Below, piece after piece: positions 45,184-55,172 of a stretch of 64,000 bases of DNA. The notes under the pieces were generated by a model. The model saw only the letters and a list, made by a program, of their open reading frames with translations. It was not told the DNA's origin and did not search any database. The position numbers were made by a program, and so were the translations under genes. The DNA comes from an uncultured Alphaproteobacteria bacterium (GTDB taxonomy: Bacteria; Pseudomonadota; Alphaproteobacteria; RF32; CAG-239): positions 60,395 through 124,394 of the forward strand of contig CALXUM010000004.1 in assembly GCA_944391685.1 (NCBI GenBank). Direction: 5' to 3'. The first letter of the stretch is position 1; every line of letters starts with the position of its first letter.

Positions 45184-45214
45184 TAAAAAAAGCCCCTTTA
45201 GGTAAAGGGGCTTT
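45184..45214 (-). terminator. Terminator of pyrG
   Basis: AAAGCCCCTTTA / TAAAGGGGCTTT, a 12-bp perfect stem with 2-base apex and T-run on the minus strand, 8 bases beyond the pyrG stop. Confidence 0.88.
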
Positions 45215-45221
45215 GGAAGAT

Positions 45222-46859
45222 TTAAAGTAAGCGGCTTTTATCTATGGCTGCCTTTACAAATGATACAAATAAAGGAGCCGGTGCAAAAGGTCTGGATTTT
45301 AATTCCGGATGGAATTGTACACCGATAAACCACGGATGATCAGGAATCTCAACAATCTCCGGCAATTTGCCATCCGGTGATTTGCCTGAAATAACCATAC
45401 CGGCCATTCTTAACTGAGGTTCATATTTCATATTTACTTCATAGCGATGACGATGGCGTTCGGAAATCTTGTCCGTACCATAAATCTTAGCTACCAGTGA
45501 ATTAGGATTTAATACACAATCATAAGCTCCCAAACGCATGGTACCGCCTAAATCACCGTCTTTATGACGAATTTGTTTGGCTCCTTCTTTGTCCCACTCG
45601 GTCATTAAACCGACTACCGGTTCACAATCTGGCATAAACTCGGTAGTGCCTGCATTTTTGATATTCAAAACATTACGCATGGTTTCAATTACTGCCATTT
45701 GCATGCCAAAACAAATACCCAAAAACGGAATTTTGTGTTCTCTGGCATAGCGGACTGCGTTGATTTTTCCTTCGGTTCCGCGTTGTCCGAAGCCTCCTGG
45801 AACTAAAATGGCACTGACATCGTTTAAATGATCAGCCGGATTTTCTTTTTCCAATAACTCAGAATCAATCCACTTTACTTTTACTTTATATTTGTTGGCT
45901 ATTCCGCCGTGGGTTAAAGCTTCGTTAAGGGATTTATAAGCCTCTAAAAGTTGAGTATATTTGCCGACTACGGCTATTCTGACTTCTCCTTCCGGATGAC
46001 GAAGAGTTTCAACAATATTTTCCCATTTGCTTAAATCAGGTTCTTTATCACAAGGAATGCCAAAGTGCCTGCAAACCTGTTTGTCCATACCCTCATGAGA
46101 ATAAGCTACCGGAACTTGATAAATGCTGCTGACGTCTAAGGCTGTAATAACATTTTCTTCCCTGATATTGCAGAAAAGAGCTATCTTACGCTTTTCATTT
46201 TGCGGAATCGGCATTTGAGAACGACATAACAACATATCAGGTTGGATCCCGTATTCCTGTAATTTTTTAACCGAGTGTTGAGTCGGTTTGGTTTTGAGCT
46301 CTCCGGCAGTCGGAATATATGGCAGTAAGGTTACATGTATAAACATGGCACGATCCCGCCCTAAATCATAAGCCACCTGACGAATCGCTTCCAAATAAGG
46401 CTGACCTTCAATATCGCCAACCGTTCCGCCAATTTCGCACAAAACAAAATCTTCATCTGTAATGTCTGATAAGATAAAGTCTTTAATTTCATTGGTAACG
46501 TGAGGAATAACCTGAATGGTAGCTCCCAAATAATCTCCGTGGCGTTCTTTATCTATTACTCTTTGATATATCTTGCCGGTTGTGATGCTATCCGTTTTAT
46601 GGCAGGCAACTCCTGAAAAACGCTCATAATGCCCTAAATCCAAATCCGTTTCGGCTCCGTCATCGGTAACAAAAACTTCCCCATGTTGATATGGACTCAT
46701 GGTGCCTGGGTCAACATTCAAATAGGGATCTAGCTTGCGTAATCTGACCTTGAAGCCCCTCGCCTGTAAAATAGAAGATAATGAGGCCGAGGCCAAACCC
46801 TTACCCAAAGAAGATACTACACCACCGGTGATGAAAATATATTTTGTTTTTTCAGACAT
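45222..46859 (-). CDS. pyrG: CTP synthase
   Basis: Amidates UTP to CTP. An amidoligase domain begins [22 protein letters not shown], with [21 protein letters not shown] near 43. The C-terminal class I glutamine amidotransferase has the catalytic Cys in [12 protein letters not shown] near 380 and the His/Glu pair in [11 protein letters not shown] near 518. The length of 545 is normal. Follows secG on the same strand. Confidence 0.97.
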   Translation of the reverse strand: MSEKTKYIFITGGVVSSLGKGLASASLSSILQARGFKVRLRKLDPYLNVDPGTMSPYQHGEVFVTDDGAETDLDLGHYERFSGVACHKTDSITTGKIYQRVIDKERHGDYLGATIQVIPHVTNEIKDFILSDITDEDFVLCEIGGTVGDIEGQPYLEAIRQVAYDLGRDRAMFIHVTLLPYIPTAGELKTKPTQHSVKKLQEYGIQPDMLLCRSQMPIPQNEKRKIALFCNIREENVITALDVSSIYQVPVAYSHEGMDKQVCRHFGIPCDKEPDLSKWENIVETLRHPEGEVRIAVVGKYTQLLEAYKSLNEALTHGGIANKYKVKVKWIDSELLEKENPADHLNDVSAILVPGGFGQRGTEGKINAVRYAREHKIPFLGICFGMQMAVIETMRNVLNIKNAGTTEFMPDCEPVVGLMTEWDKEGAKQIRHKDGDLGGTMRLGAYDCVLNPNSLVAKIYGTDKISERHRHRYEVNMKYEPQLRMAGMVISGKSPDGKLPEIVEIPDHPWFIGVQFHPELKSRPFAPAPLFVSFVKAAIDKSRLL

Positions 46860-46903
46860 TTGACTACCTTTTGTTAGTTCGTTAATAACTTGGTTTTAAA
46901 GTG

Positions 46904-46937
46904 ACAAAGGCACCTTTTGTTTTCAAGGTGCCTTTGT
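46904..46937 (-). terminator. Hairpin between secG and pyrG
   Basis: ACAAAGGCACCTT / AAGGTGCCTTTGT, a 13-bp perfect stem with an 8-base loop and a weak T tail. It may attenuate or terminate secG transcripts before pyrG. Confidence 0.7.
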
Positions 46938-46959
46938 ATGTTCTAAATTGTTTATTCAT

Positions 46960-47289
46960 TTATTTTTCCGCAACTGGGGCTTCAGGTGCAACCGGTGCTG
47001 TCGGTACTTGTTCGGTTTGAACCGGAGTACTTTCCAAAATTGAACCGCTTTGACGCTGAATACCTTTATAATAAAGCGATAATGAAATGCATGTTACAAA
47101 CAACATTACAGCCAAAACTGCCGTGGTGCGGGTTAAAAAGTTGCCGGTGCCGCGAGCTGTTAAGAAATTAGATGCTCCCGAGCCGCCACCCAAACCATCT
47201 AATGCTCCACCGGTTGAACGTTGCAACAAAATCACTGCAACCAAAAAAATACAAACGAGCAAATGTATTACCAATAAAACTGTTCCCAT
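46960..47289 (-). CDS. secG: Protein translocase subunit SecG
   Basis: Two-helix inner-membrane subunit of SecYEG, 109 residues. TM1 at about 2-22, the conserved GGALDGLGGGSGASNFLTARGTGNFLTR loop, TM2 at about 53-70. A Pro/Ala/Val tail (APVAPEAPVAEK) is typical of alphaproteobacterial SecG. Between tpiA and pyrG. Confidence 0.95.
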   Translation of the reverse strand: MGTVLLVIHLLVCIFLVAVILLQRSTGGALDGLGGGSGASNFLTARGTGNFLTRTTAVLAVMLFVTCISLSLYYKGIQRQSGSILESTPVQTEQVPTAPVAPEAPVAEK

Positions 47290-47319
47290 AACTTATTTTT
47301 CCTTATTCATTCTTAATTA

Positions 47320-48081
47320 TTAACAACCTGAGTTCTTGGCAATAGCAAGAAAATCTTCAACCTTGAGGCTGGCACCGCCGATTAAAGCACCGTCAACATC
47401 AGGAAGTGACAACAACTCTTTTGCATTACCGGGTTTTACCGAACCGCCATACAAAATACGCATTTTGTTGGCATTGCCTTTACCCAACTTCTTAGCCAAA
47501 ACCTTACGCACTGCGGCATGAACCTCTTCAACATCTGCAGTGGTGGGTACTTTACCGGTACCGATTGCCCAAACAGGTTCATAAGCTATGACCGTATCGG
47601 TTGAGGTAGAATCACTTGGTACGGATCCCATAATCTGAGAAGTGCAAACTTCAATTGCTTTGCCGTCATCACGTTGTTTTAGGGTTTCACCAATACAAAT
47701 AACGGTTTTTAAGCCTGCGGCATGAGCGGCTGCAGCTTTTTTGCAAATCAATTCATCCGACTCGCCATGATCGGCACGACGTTCGGAATGCCCCAAAATG
47801 ACATAAGAACAACCAACATCTTTGAGCATTTGCGGGCTGATATCGCCGGTGTGAGCTCCCTTAGCGTTAAAATGACAATCTTGTGCACCAAGTGCAACCT
47901 TAGATCCTCTTAAAGCCTTTTTTACCGAAGTCAAAAGTGTGAACGGGGGACATACCAAAAATTCACAAGCTGGCTTGCCTAAAGCCTTTACTTCCTGAGC
48001 TATGCCTCTGGCCAAAGCTATACCGTCAGCCAGTTGTCCGTTCATTTTCCAGTTTCCTGCAATAAGTTTTCTTCTTGCCAT
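47320..48081 (-). CDS. tpiA: Triosephosphate isomerase
   Basis: Interconverts DHAP and glyceraldehyde-3-P. Catalytic residues are visible: Lys in GNWKMNG near the N-terminus, His in VILGHSERR near 96 and Glu in AYEPVWAIGTGK near 169; phosphate loop YGGSVKPGN near 212. The start MARRKLIAGN at 48081 follows AAAGGAT; a longer frame to 48150 lacks a site and adds an atypical Lys-rich extension. Divergent from ppiD. Confidence 0.96.
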   Translation of the reverse strand: MARRKLIAGNWKMNGQLADGIALARGIAQEVKALGKPACEFLVCPPFTLLTSVKKALRGSKVALGAQDCHFNAKGAHTGDISPQMLKDVGCSYVILGHSERRADHGESDELICKKAAAAHAAGLKTVICIGETLKQRDDGKAIEVCTSQIMGSVPSDSTSTDTVIAYEPVWAIGTGKVPTTADVEEVHAAVRKVLAKKLGKGNANKMRILYGGSVKPGNAKELLSLPDVDGALIGGASLKVEDFLAIAKNSGC

Positions 48082-48228
48082 TGTTTTATCCTTTTTTTTG
48101 TAAATAATTGATTTTTTTCTACCACACTCAAAAAAACTTTTCAACATCAATATTTATGAGTTGTATAAATTATTAATATTGTTATAATCTCGCCAGATGT
48201 TTGTTTTATTTATGGGAATACAATTGCT

Positions 48229-50109
48229 ATGATTACAAAAATAAGAAGTCTGCAAGACTCGTGGTTTGTTAAAGGAATTCTCATCCTTACCGCTTTGAGC
48301 TTTATGTCGTTGTTCGGAATCTCCGGCTATATCAACCGTTCGGGAGCAAATGCCGAGGTTATTAAAGTCGGTGATGTGGTGGTTTATCAAGATGATATTA
48401 ACCAACAATATGAGCAACAACTGCAAATGACCAAAAATATTTTTGGCGAGGATTTTGATATCAGCGATGAAATGCGTAATGCTATGGTGCAAAATATTGT
48501 GCAAAAAGAGCTTATTAACGCCATCGTTAAAGAAACCGCAAAGGACTTTAATATAAGCATAAGCGATGATTTGATAAGAAAAATTATATATTCTCAGGCT
48601 GAATTTATGGATGCCAACGGGAACTTCAGTCTTGAAAAAATGCGTCGCATGCTCAGTTTGTCAGGATGGAGTGAGCAACGTTATATAAACACTTTGCGGC
48701 AAGACATCATAAAACAACATCTGTTACAAAATCCGGTGGAAAACATTAATATTCCCCAATTTATGAACAAATTCCTTAATCAGCTTGAAAACCAGAAAAA
48801 AGTTTTCAGATATGTATCCATTAATCCGGATAAAATGATTGTGGATCGTAAAATTTCAGAAGAGGAATTGCAACAATATTACGATGACTTTGCTCCGCAG
48901 TTTGAAGAACCGGAAAAAAGAGACATTTCATTCATTAAATTATCTTTAGACCAACTATCTTCAGGATTTACTCCGTCGGAAGAAGAAGTGGAAATGTATT
49001 ATCAGGATAATATTTCTCAGTATGTTATTCCGGAAAAACGTCATGTTCTGCAAATGATATTTAATTCTCAACAAGACGCTGACAAAGCTATGGCCGCATT
49101 AAATGCCGGAGGCGATTTCTATAACGTGGCAAAAGATATTGCCAAGCAAAGCCGTGAAGACACTGATTTTGGCTTGGTTTCAAAAGATATGTTAATTGCA
49201 GATATCAGCGATGCCGTATTTGGTCTTAAAAAAGGTGAAATTGCCGGTCCTATTAAATCTGAGCTTGGTTGGCATATTATGAAGGTTACTTCCATTGTGC
49301 CACAGAAAGAAACAAAACTGGCTGCAGCCAAAGCACAAATTATTGAAACAATTCGTAAAGAAAACGCCTATGATCAGGCTGCTGAGGTCGTTGCTGAAAT
49401 TGAAGACAAGCTTGGTGGTGGAGCAACTTTGGAAGATATTGCCTCGCAATACAAAGTCGGGATTAATAAAATATCAGCTTTAGGTGAAGACGGACAAGCA
49501 AAAAAGATGGATCCTAAATTTAAAAAAGTTGCTGCCTCAGCTGACTTTATTGATACGGCTTTTTCTTATAACAGCGGCGAAATCAGCCAGGTTTTGGAAG
49601 AAGATGACGGCTTTTACATCATCAGAGTTGACGACATCCAAGATGCTCACTTGAAAGATTTGGCCGAGGTTAAACCGCAAATCCAAAAAATGTGGACGGA
49701 TAATGAGAAGAACGCCATTGCCCAAGAGGTGGTTAATGATGTTATGCATGATTTGGAAAACGGTGACAATATAGATAATGTGGCACGTAGATTTAACCTT
49801 GTCGTAAAAACCACGCAACCTTTGAAAAAAAGCGAAAACTTTGCAACTCTTTCGCCTAAGCAAATGGTAGAGCTTTTCCAAAATCAAATCGGTGAGCCTA
49901 AACAATTAAGCTTGGATGAAGAAGTTATTGTTGCCGTGCCGACAAAAACAATCAAAGCCTCCAAAAATGTATCTGCTAAAGAGCTTGATGCTATTCGGTC
50001 CAATGCCAAAACAGATATGGCTCAGGAAACAGCCAACGAATTAGCCGATGCTTTTGCCTCAAACTATGATGTTGAAGTAGAATATAAGCAGCTCGGTTTG
50101 GCTGACTGA
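48229..50109 (+). CDS. ppiD: Periplasmic peptidyl-prolyl isomerase/chaperone PpiD
   Basis: Inner-membrane-anchored chaperone at the Sec exit, 626 residues. One N-terminal helix (about 15-35) is followed by a SurA_N-like chaperone domain (about 40-200), a parvulin PPIase domain (about 266-362, with RHVLQMIF, GGDFYNVAKDIAKQS and LGWHIMKV) and a C-terminal domain with a second degenerate parvulin-like segment near 440-470. Divergent from tpiA, an arrangement I recall from Alphaproteobacteria. A terminator follows. Confidence 0.92.
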   Translation: MITKIRSLQDSWFVKGILILTALSFMSLFGISGYINRSGANAEVIKVGDVVVYQDDINQQYEQQLQMTKNIFGEDFDISDEMRNAMVQNIVQKELINAIVKETAKDFNISISDDLIRKIIYSQAEFMDANGNFSLEKMRRMLSLSGWSEQRYINTLRQDIIKQHLLQNPVENINIPQFMNKFLNQLENQKKVFRYVSINPDKMIVDRKISEEELQQYYDDFAPQFEEPEKRDISFIKLSLDQLSSGFTPSEEEVEMYYQDNISQYVIPEKRHVLQMIFNSQQDADKAMAALNAGGDFYNVAKDIAKQSREDTDFGLVSKDMLIADISDAVFGLKKGEIAGPIKSELGWHIMKVTSIVPQKETKLAAAKAQIIETIRKENAYDQAAEVVAEIEDKLGGGATLEDIASQYKVGINKISALGEDGQAKKMDPKFKKVAASADFIDTAFSYNSGEISQVLEEDDGFYIIRVDDIQDAHLKDLAEVKPQIQKMWTDNEKNAIAQEVVNDVMHDLENGDNIDNVARRFNLVVKTTQPLKKSENFATLSPKQMVELFQNQIGEPKQLSLDEEVIVAVPTKTIKASKNVSAKELDAIRSNAKTDMAQETANELADAFASNYDVEVEYKQLGLAD

Positions 50110-50124
50110 GTATTGTTTCCTAAA

Positions 50125-50158
50125 AAACCCTCTTACATTGAGTAAGAGGGATTTTTTA
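50125..50158. terminator. Rho-independent terminator after ppiD
   Basis: CCCTCTTAC ATTGA GTAAGAGGG, a 9-bp perfect stem followed by ATTTTTT; A-run on the other side makes it usable for the convergent gene. Confidence 0.85.
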
Positions 50159-50169
50159 TTGTCTGATTA

Positions 50170-50730
50170 TTAATTATTAAATTCATATAATCCGGTGGCG
50201 TTAATATCTGAGACCATATCTATGCCCGGTGTCAGTGGAAAGTAATTAAAATAAACACAAAGCAAGACCAAAGCCGCAACAGGAACGACAACTTTTTCAA
50301 ACGGGAAATGAGCATGACCACCGTTGCGGGCTTTCATCCAATCATAAAATTTAGAAGCATAAATAAACACCAAAGCTCCTAAAATTGTGCTGAACAAGAA
50401 CGGATCAAGATAAAAAATTCCGATAACTTGCGGGCGATACGGCATCTCTGAAATATACATAAAACCGACCATACCGACAGACAATACCATCAAAACCAAG
50501 TTACGAGCCGGAAAATTCCAGTTCTTTTTTTGGAACCATAAGATCAACCAATATCCTAATAATGCCAATAAGGCACCTGCCCAAACCCCTACTATACTGT
50601 CATCAACGCCATATCTTCTTGCAACTTCTAATGAGGCTCCGATAGCAATTGTACAAACAGGACATGCCGGATTGGCAAAAGCCTTGCTAATAAATATTAA
50701 GCTTAAAAATAAACTCAAAAATACGACCAT
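50170..50730 (-). CDS. Polytopic membrane protein with CPVC motif, unknown function
   Basis: The 186-residue product has a signal-like first helix (1-19), then NPACPVCTIAIGASLEVARRYGVDDS, where the CPVC pair lies just outside the membrane, then four more helices (about 45-65, 76-94, 105-128, 146-165). A His-rich loop GGHAHFPFEK lies near 138. I recall similar CPVCT-IAxGA proteins with a following GIDD segment in candidate phyla bacteria and some anaerobes, but no function is known to me. The Cys pair suggests metal binding or thiol redox chemistry (inference). Monocistronic. Confidence 0.7.
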   Translation of the reverse strand: MVVFLSLFLSLIFISKAFANPACPVCTIAIGASLEVARRYGVDDSIVGVWAGALLALLGYWLILWFQKKNWNFPARNLVLMVLSVGMVGFMYISEMPYRPQVIGIFYLDPFLFSTILGALVFIYASKFYDWMKARNGGHAHFPFEKVVVPVAALVLLCVYFNYFPLTPGIDMVSDINATGLYEFNN

Positions 50731-50793
50731 ATGTTTTTCCTTTCTTTAAATTCCTTTTTATTAAACGATAACAGAAATAAAAATGCAATATTT

Positions 50794-52521
50794 TTATTTC
50801 TCTGGTACCTTTTCTATCGTTTTAAGGTATCTGCGTGTCATTTTTACTGCATTTTCAAAATTAGAAGCTGTGGATATGGTTTTGCTATCTATTCCTTCTT
50901 TTAAAAACGCATCATGCAAAACACGCCTCGGTTGTTTTTTTACATTAGATAAAATAATTTTCGTGTTGTATTTCTTGAGTTTTTTTATGAATTCAACAAT
51001 AATATTAGCTCCGGTTGCATCCACAACAGGAACATATCCCATTCTTAAAATTAAGACTTTAGGAGCTTCTTCTATTTTACGGAAAAATTTTGATATTTGT
51101 GAGGCCCCGCCAAAAAATAAAGGCCCCGAAAGTCTTAATGACATTACACCTTTTTCATGTAAAACCTGGTTCAAATCTTGGCCTCCGCCGATGTCTTTAA
51201 GTACTGTTTCATCGGTTTCTATTTCTATTTCACGGCTCATGCGATGCATAAATATAATACTTGCCATAATAAAACCAACACTGATAGCTGTGTTAAGATC
51301 AACCAAAATAGTAAGCAACAATGTTACTATGAGAGTGTAACGATCGCCTTTAGGACCTTGTAAAAGCTTGTATATTTTTTCTAAATTCATCATGTTCCAA
51401 CCAATTATTACTAAGACAACAGATAAGCAGGCTAAAGGAATGTATTTAGCTGCTGGAGAGAGTAATAACATAAACAGCAATAAAAATACCGACTGCATTA
51501 TACCTGCAATGGGAGAATATGCTCCTGATTTGAAGTTTGTTGCCGTTCTGGCTATGGCTCCGGTTGCAGGAACCCCCATAAATAACATACTCATTATATT
51601 TGCAGCCCCCTCTCCTATTAATTCTGCATTTGAATTATGATTATCACCGCTCATTCCGTCAACCACAGTTGCACTTAGTAATGATTCAACTCCGGCCAAA
51701 AAGGCTATTGTTAAACCACTGGGAATTACTTTGAGCAATAAATGAAAATCAAATTCAGGAAGCTTTGGAGCCGGCAAAAAGCGAGGAATTCCACCAAACT
51801 TATTACCTATAGTATCTATTCCTACTCCGAAAAATGTAAAGGCTACAACCAATAAAGTAGCTCCGACGACACTGACTAGATATGCTGGAATTTTAGGCAT
51901 TTTTGCCTTAACATAAAATATACAAGCGAGCGTAAAGGCACTAACAAACACCGATGCTGAACTAAAACTTCCAATATTTAAGATATAACTATTCCATTTC
52001 GGTAAAAATTCCGTAGGTACATTAGATATTTGAAGTCCTAATAAATCCTTTATCTGAGTTGATATTAATAATATTCCGATACCTGCCGTAAAGCCAACAA
52101 CAACTGGGTACGGAATATATTTTATATATGTTCCTAACTTTAGGAAGCCAGATATAATCAGAACTGTTCCTGCCACTAACATGCACATTGCCAATCCATT
52201 ATATCCGTATTGATGCATGACGTTGAAAATTACAACCACAAAGGCTCCGGTTGGACCCCCTATTTGGTAGCGACTTCCGCCTAATAATGCGATAAAAAAT
52301 CCGGCAACGATTGCTGTATAAAGACCTTGTGCAGGAGAAACTCCAGATGCAATAGCTAATGCCATCGCTAAGGGAATTGATACAACCGCAACCGTCATAC
52401 CCGATATACAGTCACGACGAAATTCTGCTTTAGTATAGGCTTTTCTTTTTAATACTTCATATATTTTGGGGGCAAAATTTTCAAGATATGAATTTTTCAA
52501 ATTACTAAATATATTTAACAT
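50794..52521 (-). CDS. SulP family anion transporter with STAS domain
   Basis: A 575-residue transporter. The membrane domain (about 35-430) begins with RRDCISGMTVAVVSIPLAMALAIASGVSPAQGLYTAIVAG and contains GGSRYQIGGPTGAFVV near 100, the SulP signature region. ESLLSATVVDGMSG at about 280 is also conserved. A C-terminal cytoplasmic STAS domain (about 455-560) contains VVDATGANII. Members carry sulfate, bicarbonate, dicarboxylates or other anions; the substrate cannot be assigned. Confidence 0.93.
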   Translation of the reverse strand: MLNIFSNLKNSYLENFAPKIYEVLKRKAYTKAEFRRDCISGMTVAVVSIPLAMALAIASGVSPAQGLYTAIVAGFFIALLGGSRYQIGGPTGAFVVVIFNVMHQYGYNGLAMCMLVAGTVLIISGFLKLGTYIKYIPYPVVVGFTAGIGILLISTQIKDLLGLQISNVPTEFLPKWNSYILNIGSFSSASVFVSAFTLACIFYVKAKMPKIPAYLVSVVGATLLVVAFTFFGVGIDTIGNKFGGIPRFLPAPKLPEFDFHLLLKVIPSGLTIAFLAGVESLLSATVVDGMSGDNHNSNAELIGEGAANIMSMLFMGVPATGAIARTATNFKSGAYSPIAGIMQSVFLLLFMLLLSPAAKYIPLACLSVVLVIIGWNMMNLEKIYKLLQGPKGDRYTLIVTLLLTILVDLNTAISVGFIMASIIFMHRMSREIEIETDETVLKDIGGGQDLNQVLHEKGVMSLRLSGPLFFGGASQISKFFRKIEEAPKVLILRMGYVPVVDATGANIIVEFIKKLKKYNTKIILSNVKKQPRRVLHDAFLKEGIDSKTISTASNFENAVKMTRRYLKTIEKVPEK

Positions 52522-52666
52522 TTGTAATGCCTTTGTTATTTTTATTTCTTACTATTTAATCTTACTTTTTTAACCGCAAAATGAATACAACTTATGCTTT
52601 TGATGTCAAGAGCTTATGCACAGCTTTTTGCTTGCTTTTAGTTTAAAATGTTTTATACCTTTTGAT

Positions 52667-53692
52667 ATGATGAAAATAATTGAAAAAGCCAAAAAAGAAC
52701 ATAGCCTAAGCCGTGATGAGTTGATTTATCTGCTTAAAGACAATACTTGCGATGAGTATTTATTTAATGCAGCCGATGAAGTCAGGCAAAAGTTTGTAGG
52801 TGACGAGATTCATTTGCGTGCGTTGATAGAGTTTTCAAATATTTGTAAAAACAATTGCTGCTATTGCGGTTTGCGACGCGATAATAAAAATATTGAACGT
52901 TATCGTATTGATGAGGATACAATATTCAAACTGGCCGAACATGCCGTGAAAAATTTGGGGTTGAAAACCGTTGTGCTGCAATCCGGTGAAGATATGTTTT
53001 TCACAACCGACAAGCTGTGCAGAATTATCCGTAAAATTAAAACTTTGGATACTGCCCTTACCTTATCAATCGGAGAAAAAACGCTTGAAGAGTATAAAGC
53101 ATATCATCAGGCCGGAGCCGACAGATTTCTTTTGCGAATTGAAACGACTAACCGCGAGCTTTATGAAAAATATGATCCGGGTATGAGTTGGGAAAATCGT
53201 GCTGAATGTTTGAAAAACATCGGAATTTCCGGACTTGAAATCGGTTCAGGTTGTTTGGTTGGTTTGCCTGGGCAAACAATTGAAAGCTATGCCGATGATA
53301 TTTTGTTTTTTAAGCAAATTAAGGCAGATATGATCGGAATCGGTCCGTTTATTCCGCATAAAGACACTCCGCTTAAAGATGCAAAAGGCGGAACATTGCA
53401 AACGGCTCTTAAGGTTATGGCTTTGACGCGTTTATTGCTGCCCGATATTAATATTCCGGCAACAACCGCTATGGAAACGCTTGAACCAAACGGACAGACC
53501 AAAGCCTTGCAATCGGGGGCAAACGTTATTATGCCGAATGTTACCCTGACGCAATATCGTAAGCATTATGAATTGTATCCGGGAAAATCATCAACAAATT
53601 ATTCTCCCGATGATAGTTTACGCGAAGTAAGAGAAAAAATTGCATCTTTGGGAAGAACCATCGGTAAAGGATATGGTTCACATCAAAAATAA
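52667..53692 (+). CDS. hydE: [FeFe]-hydrogenase H-cluster radical SAM maturase HydE
   Basis: Radical SAM enzyme helping build the dithiolate bridge of the hydrogenase H-cluster. The 4Fe-4S motif CKNNCCYC (CxxxCxxC) sits in LIEFSNICKNNCCYCGLRRDN, followed by ERYRIDEDTI, LQSGEDMFFTTD, GADRFLLRIETTNRELY, LVGLPGQTIESYADDI, IGPFIPHKDTPL and AMETLEPNGQTKALQSGANVIMPN, all typical of HydE. The start at 52667 (MMKIIEKA) fits family length (341 aa); the frame is open to 52616. hydF, hydG and hydA are not in the window. PylB-type paralogues are the main alternative. Confidence 0.88.
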   Translation: MMKIIEKAKKEHSLSRDELIYLLKDNTCDEYLFNAADEVRQKFVGDEIHLRALIEFSNICKNNCCYCGLRRDNKNIERYRIDEDTIFKLAEHAVKNLGLKTVVLQSGEDMFFTTDKLCRIIRKIKTLDTALTLSIGEKTLEEYKAYHQAGADRFLLRIETTNRELYEKYDPGMSWENRAECLKNIGISGLEIGSGCLVGLPGQTIESYADDILFFKQIKADMIGIGPFIPHKDTPLKDAKGGTLQTALKVMALTRLLLPDINIPATTAMETLEPNGQTKALQSGANVIMPNVTLTQYRKHYELYPGKSSTNYSPDDSLREVREKIASLGRTIGKGYGSHQK

Positions 53693-53761
53693 TCTCTTTT
53701 TTCTTGAAGATTATATTTATCGGGTGTAGATACTTCCGAGGTATAAAAATTAAACATATTG

Positions 53762-55135
53762 ATGAAGAAAATGAGTTACACACATAGAATCTATATTTGT
53801 TTAAAAGATATTTTAAGATTAACGCTTCCCATTACGACGGCTTTTGTGGCTATGGGAATGATGGGTATTGTCGATACCATTATCGTCGGACATTATCAAA
53901 CCGACCAATTGGCTTATATTGGTTTAGCAAACTCAATTTTTATGGTTTTGTTTACAATTCCGATTGCTCTTTTGCAGGGTGTTTTGATTAAGTCTTCACA
54001 AAAGTTCGGAGCCAGAAAATTTGCTTCTTGCGGTAAAATATATAATGAAGGACGCAAGTATTTGATTATATTGGCAATTATCTTCACCCTGCCCGGCTTG
54101 TTCGGAGAAACGATTTTGCACTTATTGGGGCAAGAACCGAACATGGCTAAACACGCCGGAGAAGTTTTAAGGATATTTGTTTTTTCTATTCCTTTTATCT
54201 TAGTATATGTGAATTCCAACTTCTTTTTGCAATCAATCAAACGTCCGTATGTGGGAATGTATGGCATTTTGGCGGCAAATGTTTTAAATATCATAATTAA
54301 CCCGGTTTTGGTTTATGGCTTACTTGGATTTCCGGAAATGGGAGCTTGCGGTTCAGCAACTTCTACTTTGATTGTTCGTATTTTCTTGGCGGTTTATATT
54401 CAATATTATATTTACAGAATGAAGAAGAATCCCAAACTAAATCATCGTTTTGGTTTGGATAGAAGTTATGACACCTGGTGGAATGACAGTAAAACTACTC
54501 GTAAAATCGGTTTTGGTAATGCTATTAATACCGTAGCAACCAATGGTTCTTTCTCTATCGTCAGCACTTTTGCCGGTTGGATGGGTCCGCATACCATGGC
54601 TATGTATGTGATTATGCTCAATGTTATCGGAATGTTGTTTATGGTTTGTTTTTCAATTGCACAATCAACATCTATTGTAGTGGCCAATAATTACGGCAAA
54701 AAAAGCCGCGAGGGTATTATCGCTTCAACCATTGCCGGATATTTGATTTCTTTTGTTGTAATATTTGTGTTGGCTTTTATAGTTTATTTATTCCCAACGC
54801 AAGTATTCAGCATATTTACCAGTGATCAATCGTTAATATCGGCAATTAATGCCATTTTGGGTTATGTTTTGTTTTATATCTTTTTTGATACCGTCCCTTT
54901 GGGAATTTACGGAGCATTAAACGGACGCAGTGATGTTAAGGTGCCGACAATAAACCAAGTTATTTCTTTTTTGGGAATAAGTATTTCAAGTTGCTATATA
55001 TTAGCTTTTACCTATGGACTTGGTATAAAAGGATTGCTACTTGGTATGTCGTGCGGAGGTTTCGCGTCATTGGTTCTGAACACCGGTCGTTTTTTGTATT
55101 TAAGATATCGCGACAACAAATACGGACTAAAATAA
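53762..55135 (+). CDS. MATE family multidrug/toxin efflux transporter
   Basis: A 457-residue, twelve-helix transporter. The first half includes RLTLPITTAFVAMGMMGIVDTIIVGHYQTDQLAYIGLA and LGQEPNMAKHAGEVLRIF, and the second half IGFGNAINTVATNGSF and FDTVPLGIYGALNGRSDVKVP, both normal MATE landmarks. Exports cationic compounds with Na+ or H+ exchange. 69 bases after hydE on the same strand; no ribosome site stands out. Confidence 0.93.
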   Translation: MKKMSYTHRIYICLKDILRLTLPITTAFVAMGMMGIVDTIIVGHYQTDQLAYIGLANSIFMVLFTIPIALLQGVLIKSSQKFGARKFASCGKIYNEGRKYLIILAIIFTLPGLFGETILHLLGQEPNMAKHAGEVLRIFVFSIPFILVYVNSNFFLQSIKRPYVGMYGILAANVLNIIINPVLVYGLLGFPEMGACGSATSTLIVRIFLAVYIQYYIYRMKKNPKLNHRFGLDRSYDTWWNDSKTTRKIGFGNAINTVATNGSFSIVSTFAGWMGPHTMAMYVIMLNVIGMLFMVCFSIAQSTSIVVANNYGKKSREGIIASTIAGYLISFVVIFVLAFIVYLFPTQVFSIFTSDQSLISAINAILGYVLFYIFFDTVPLGIYGALNGRSDVKVPTINQVISFLGISISSCYILAFTYGLGIKGLLLGMSCGGFASLVLNTGRFLYLRYRDNKYGLK

Positions 55136-55137
55136 AA

Positions 55138-55171
55138 AGATCCCCGCTCTTTTATGAACGGGGATTTTTTC
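55138..55171. terminator. Rho-independent terminator, bidirectional
   Basis: GATCCCCG / CGGGGAT stem with a 12-base loop and flanking A- and T-runs between the convergent MATE and flavodiiron genes. Confidence 0.8.
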
Positions 55172-55172
55172 A

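Noticed and set aside
50783..51340. 185-codon plus-strand frame
   Set aside because: Antisense to the STAS end of the SulP transporter, which is a clear gene.
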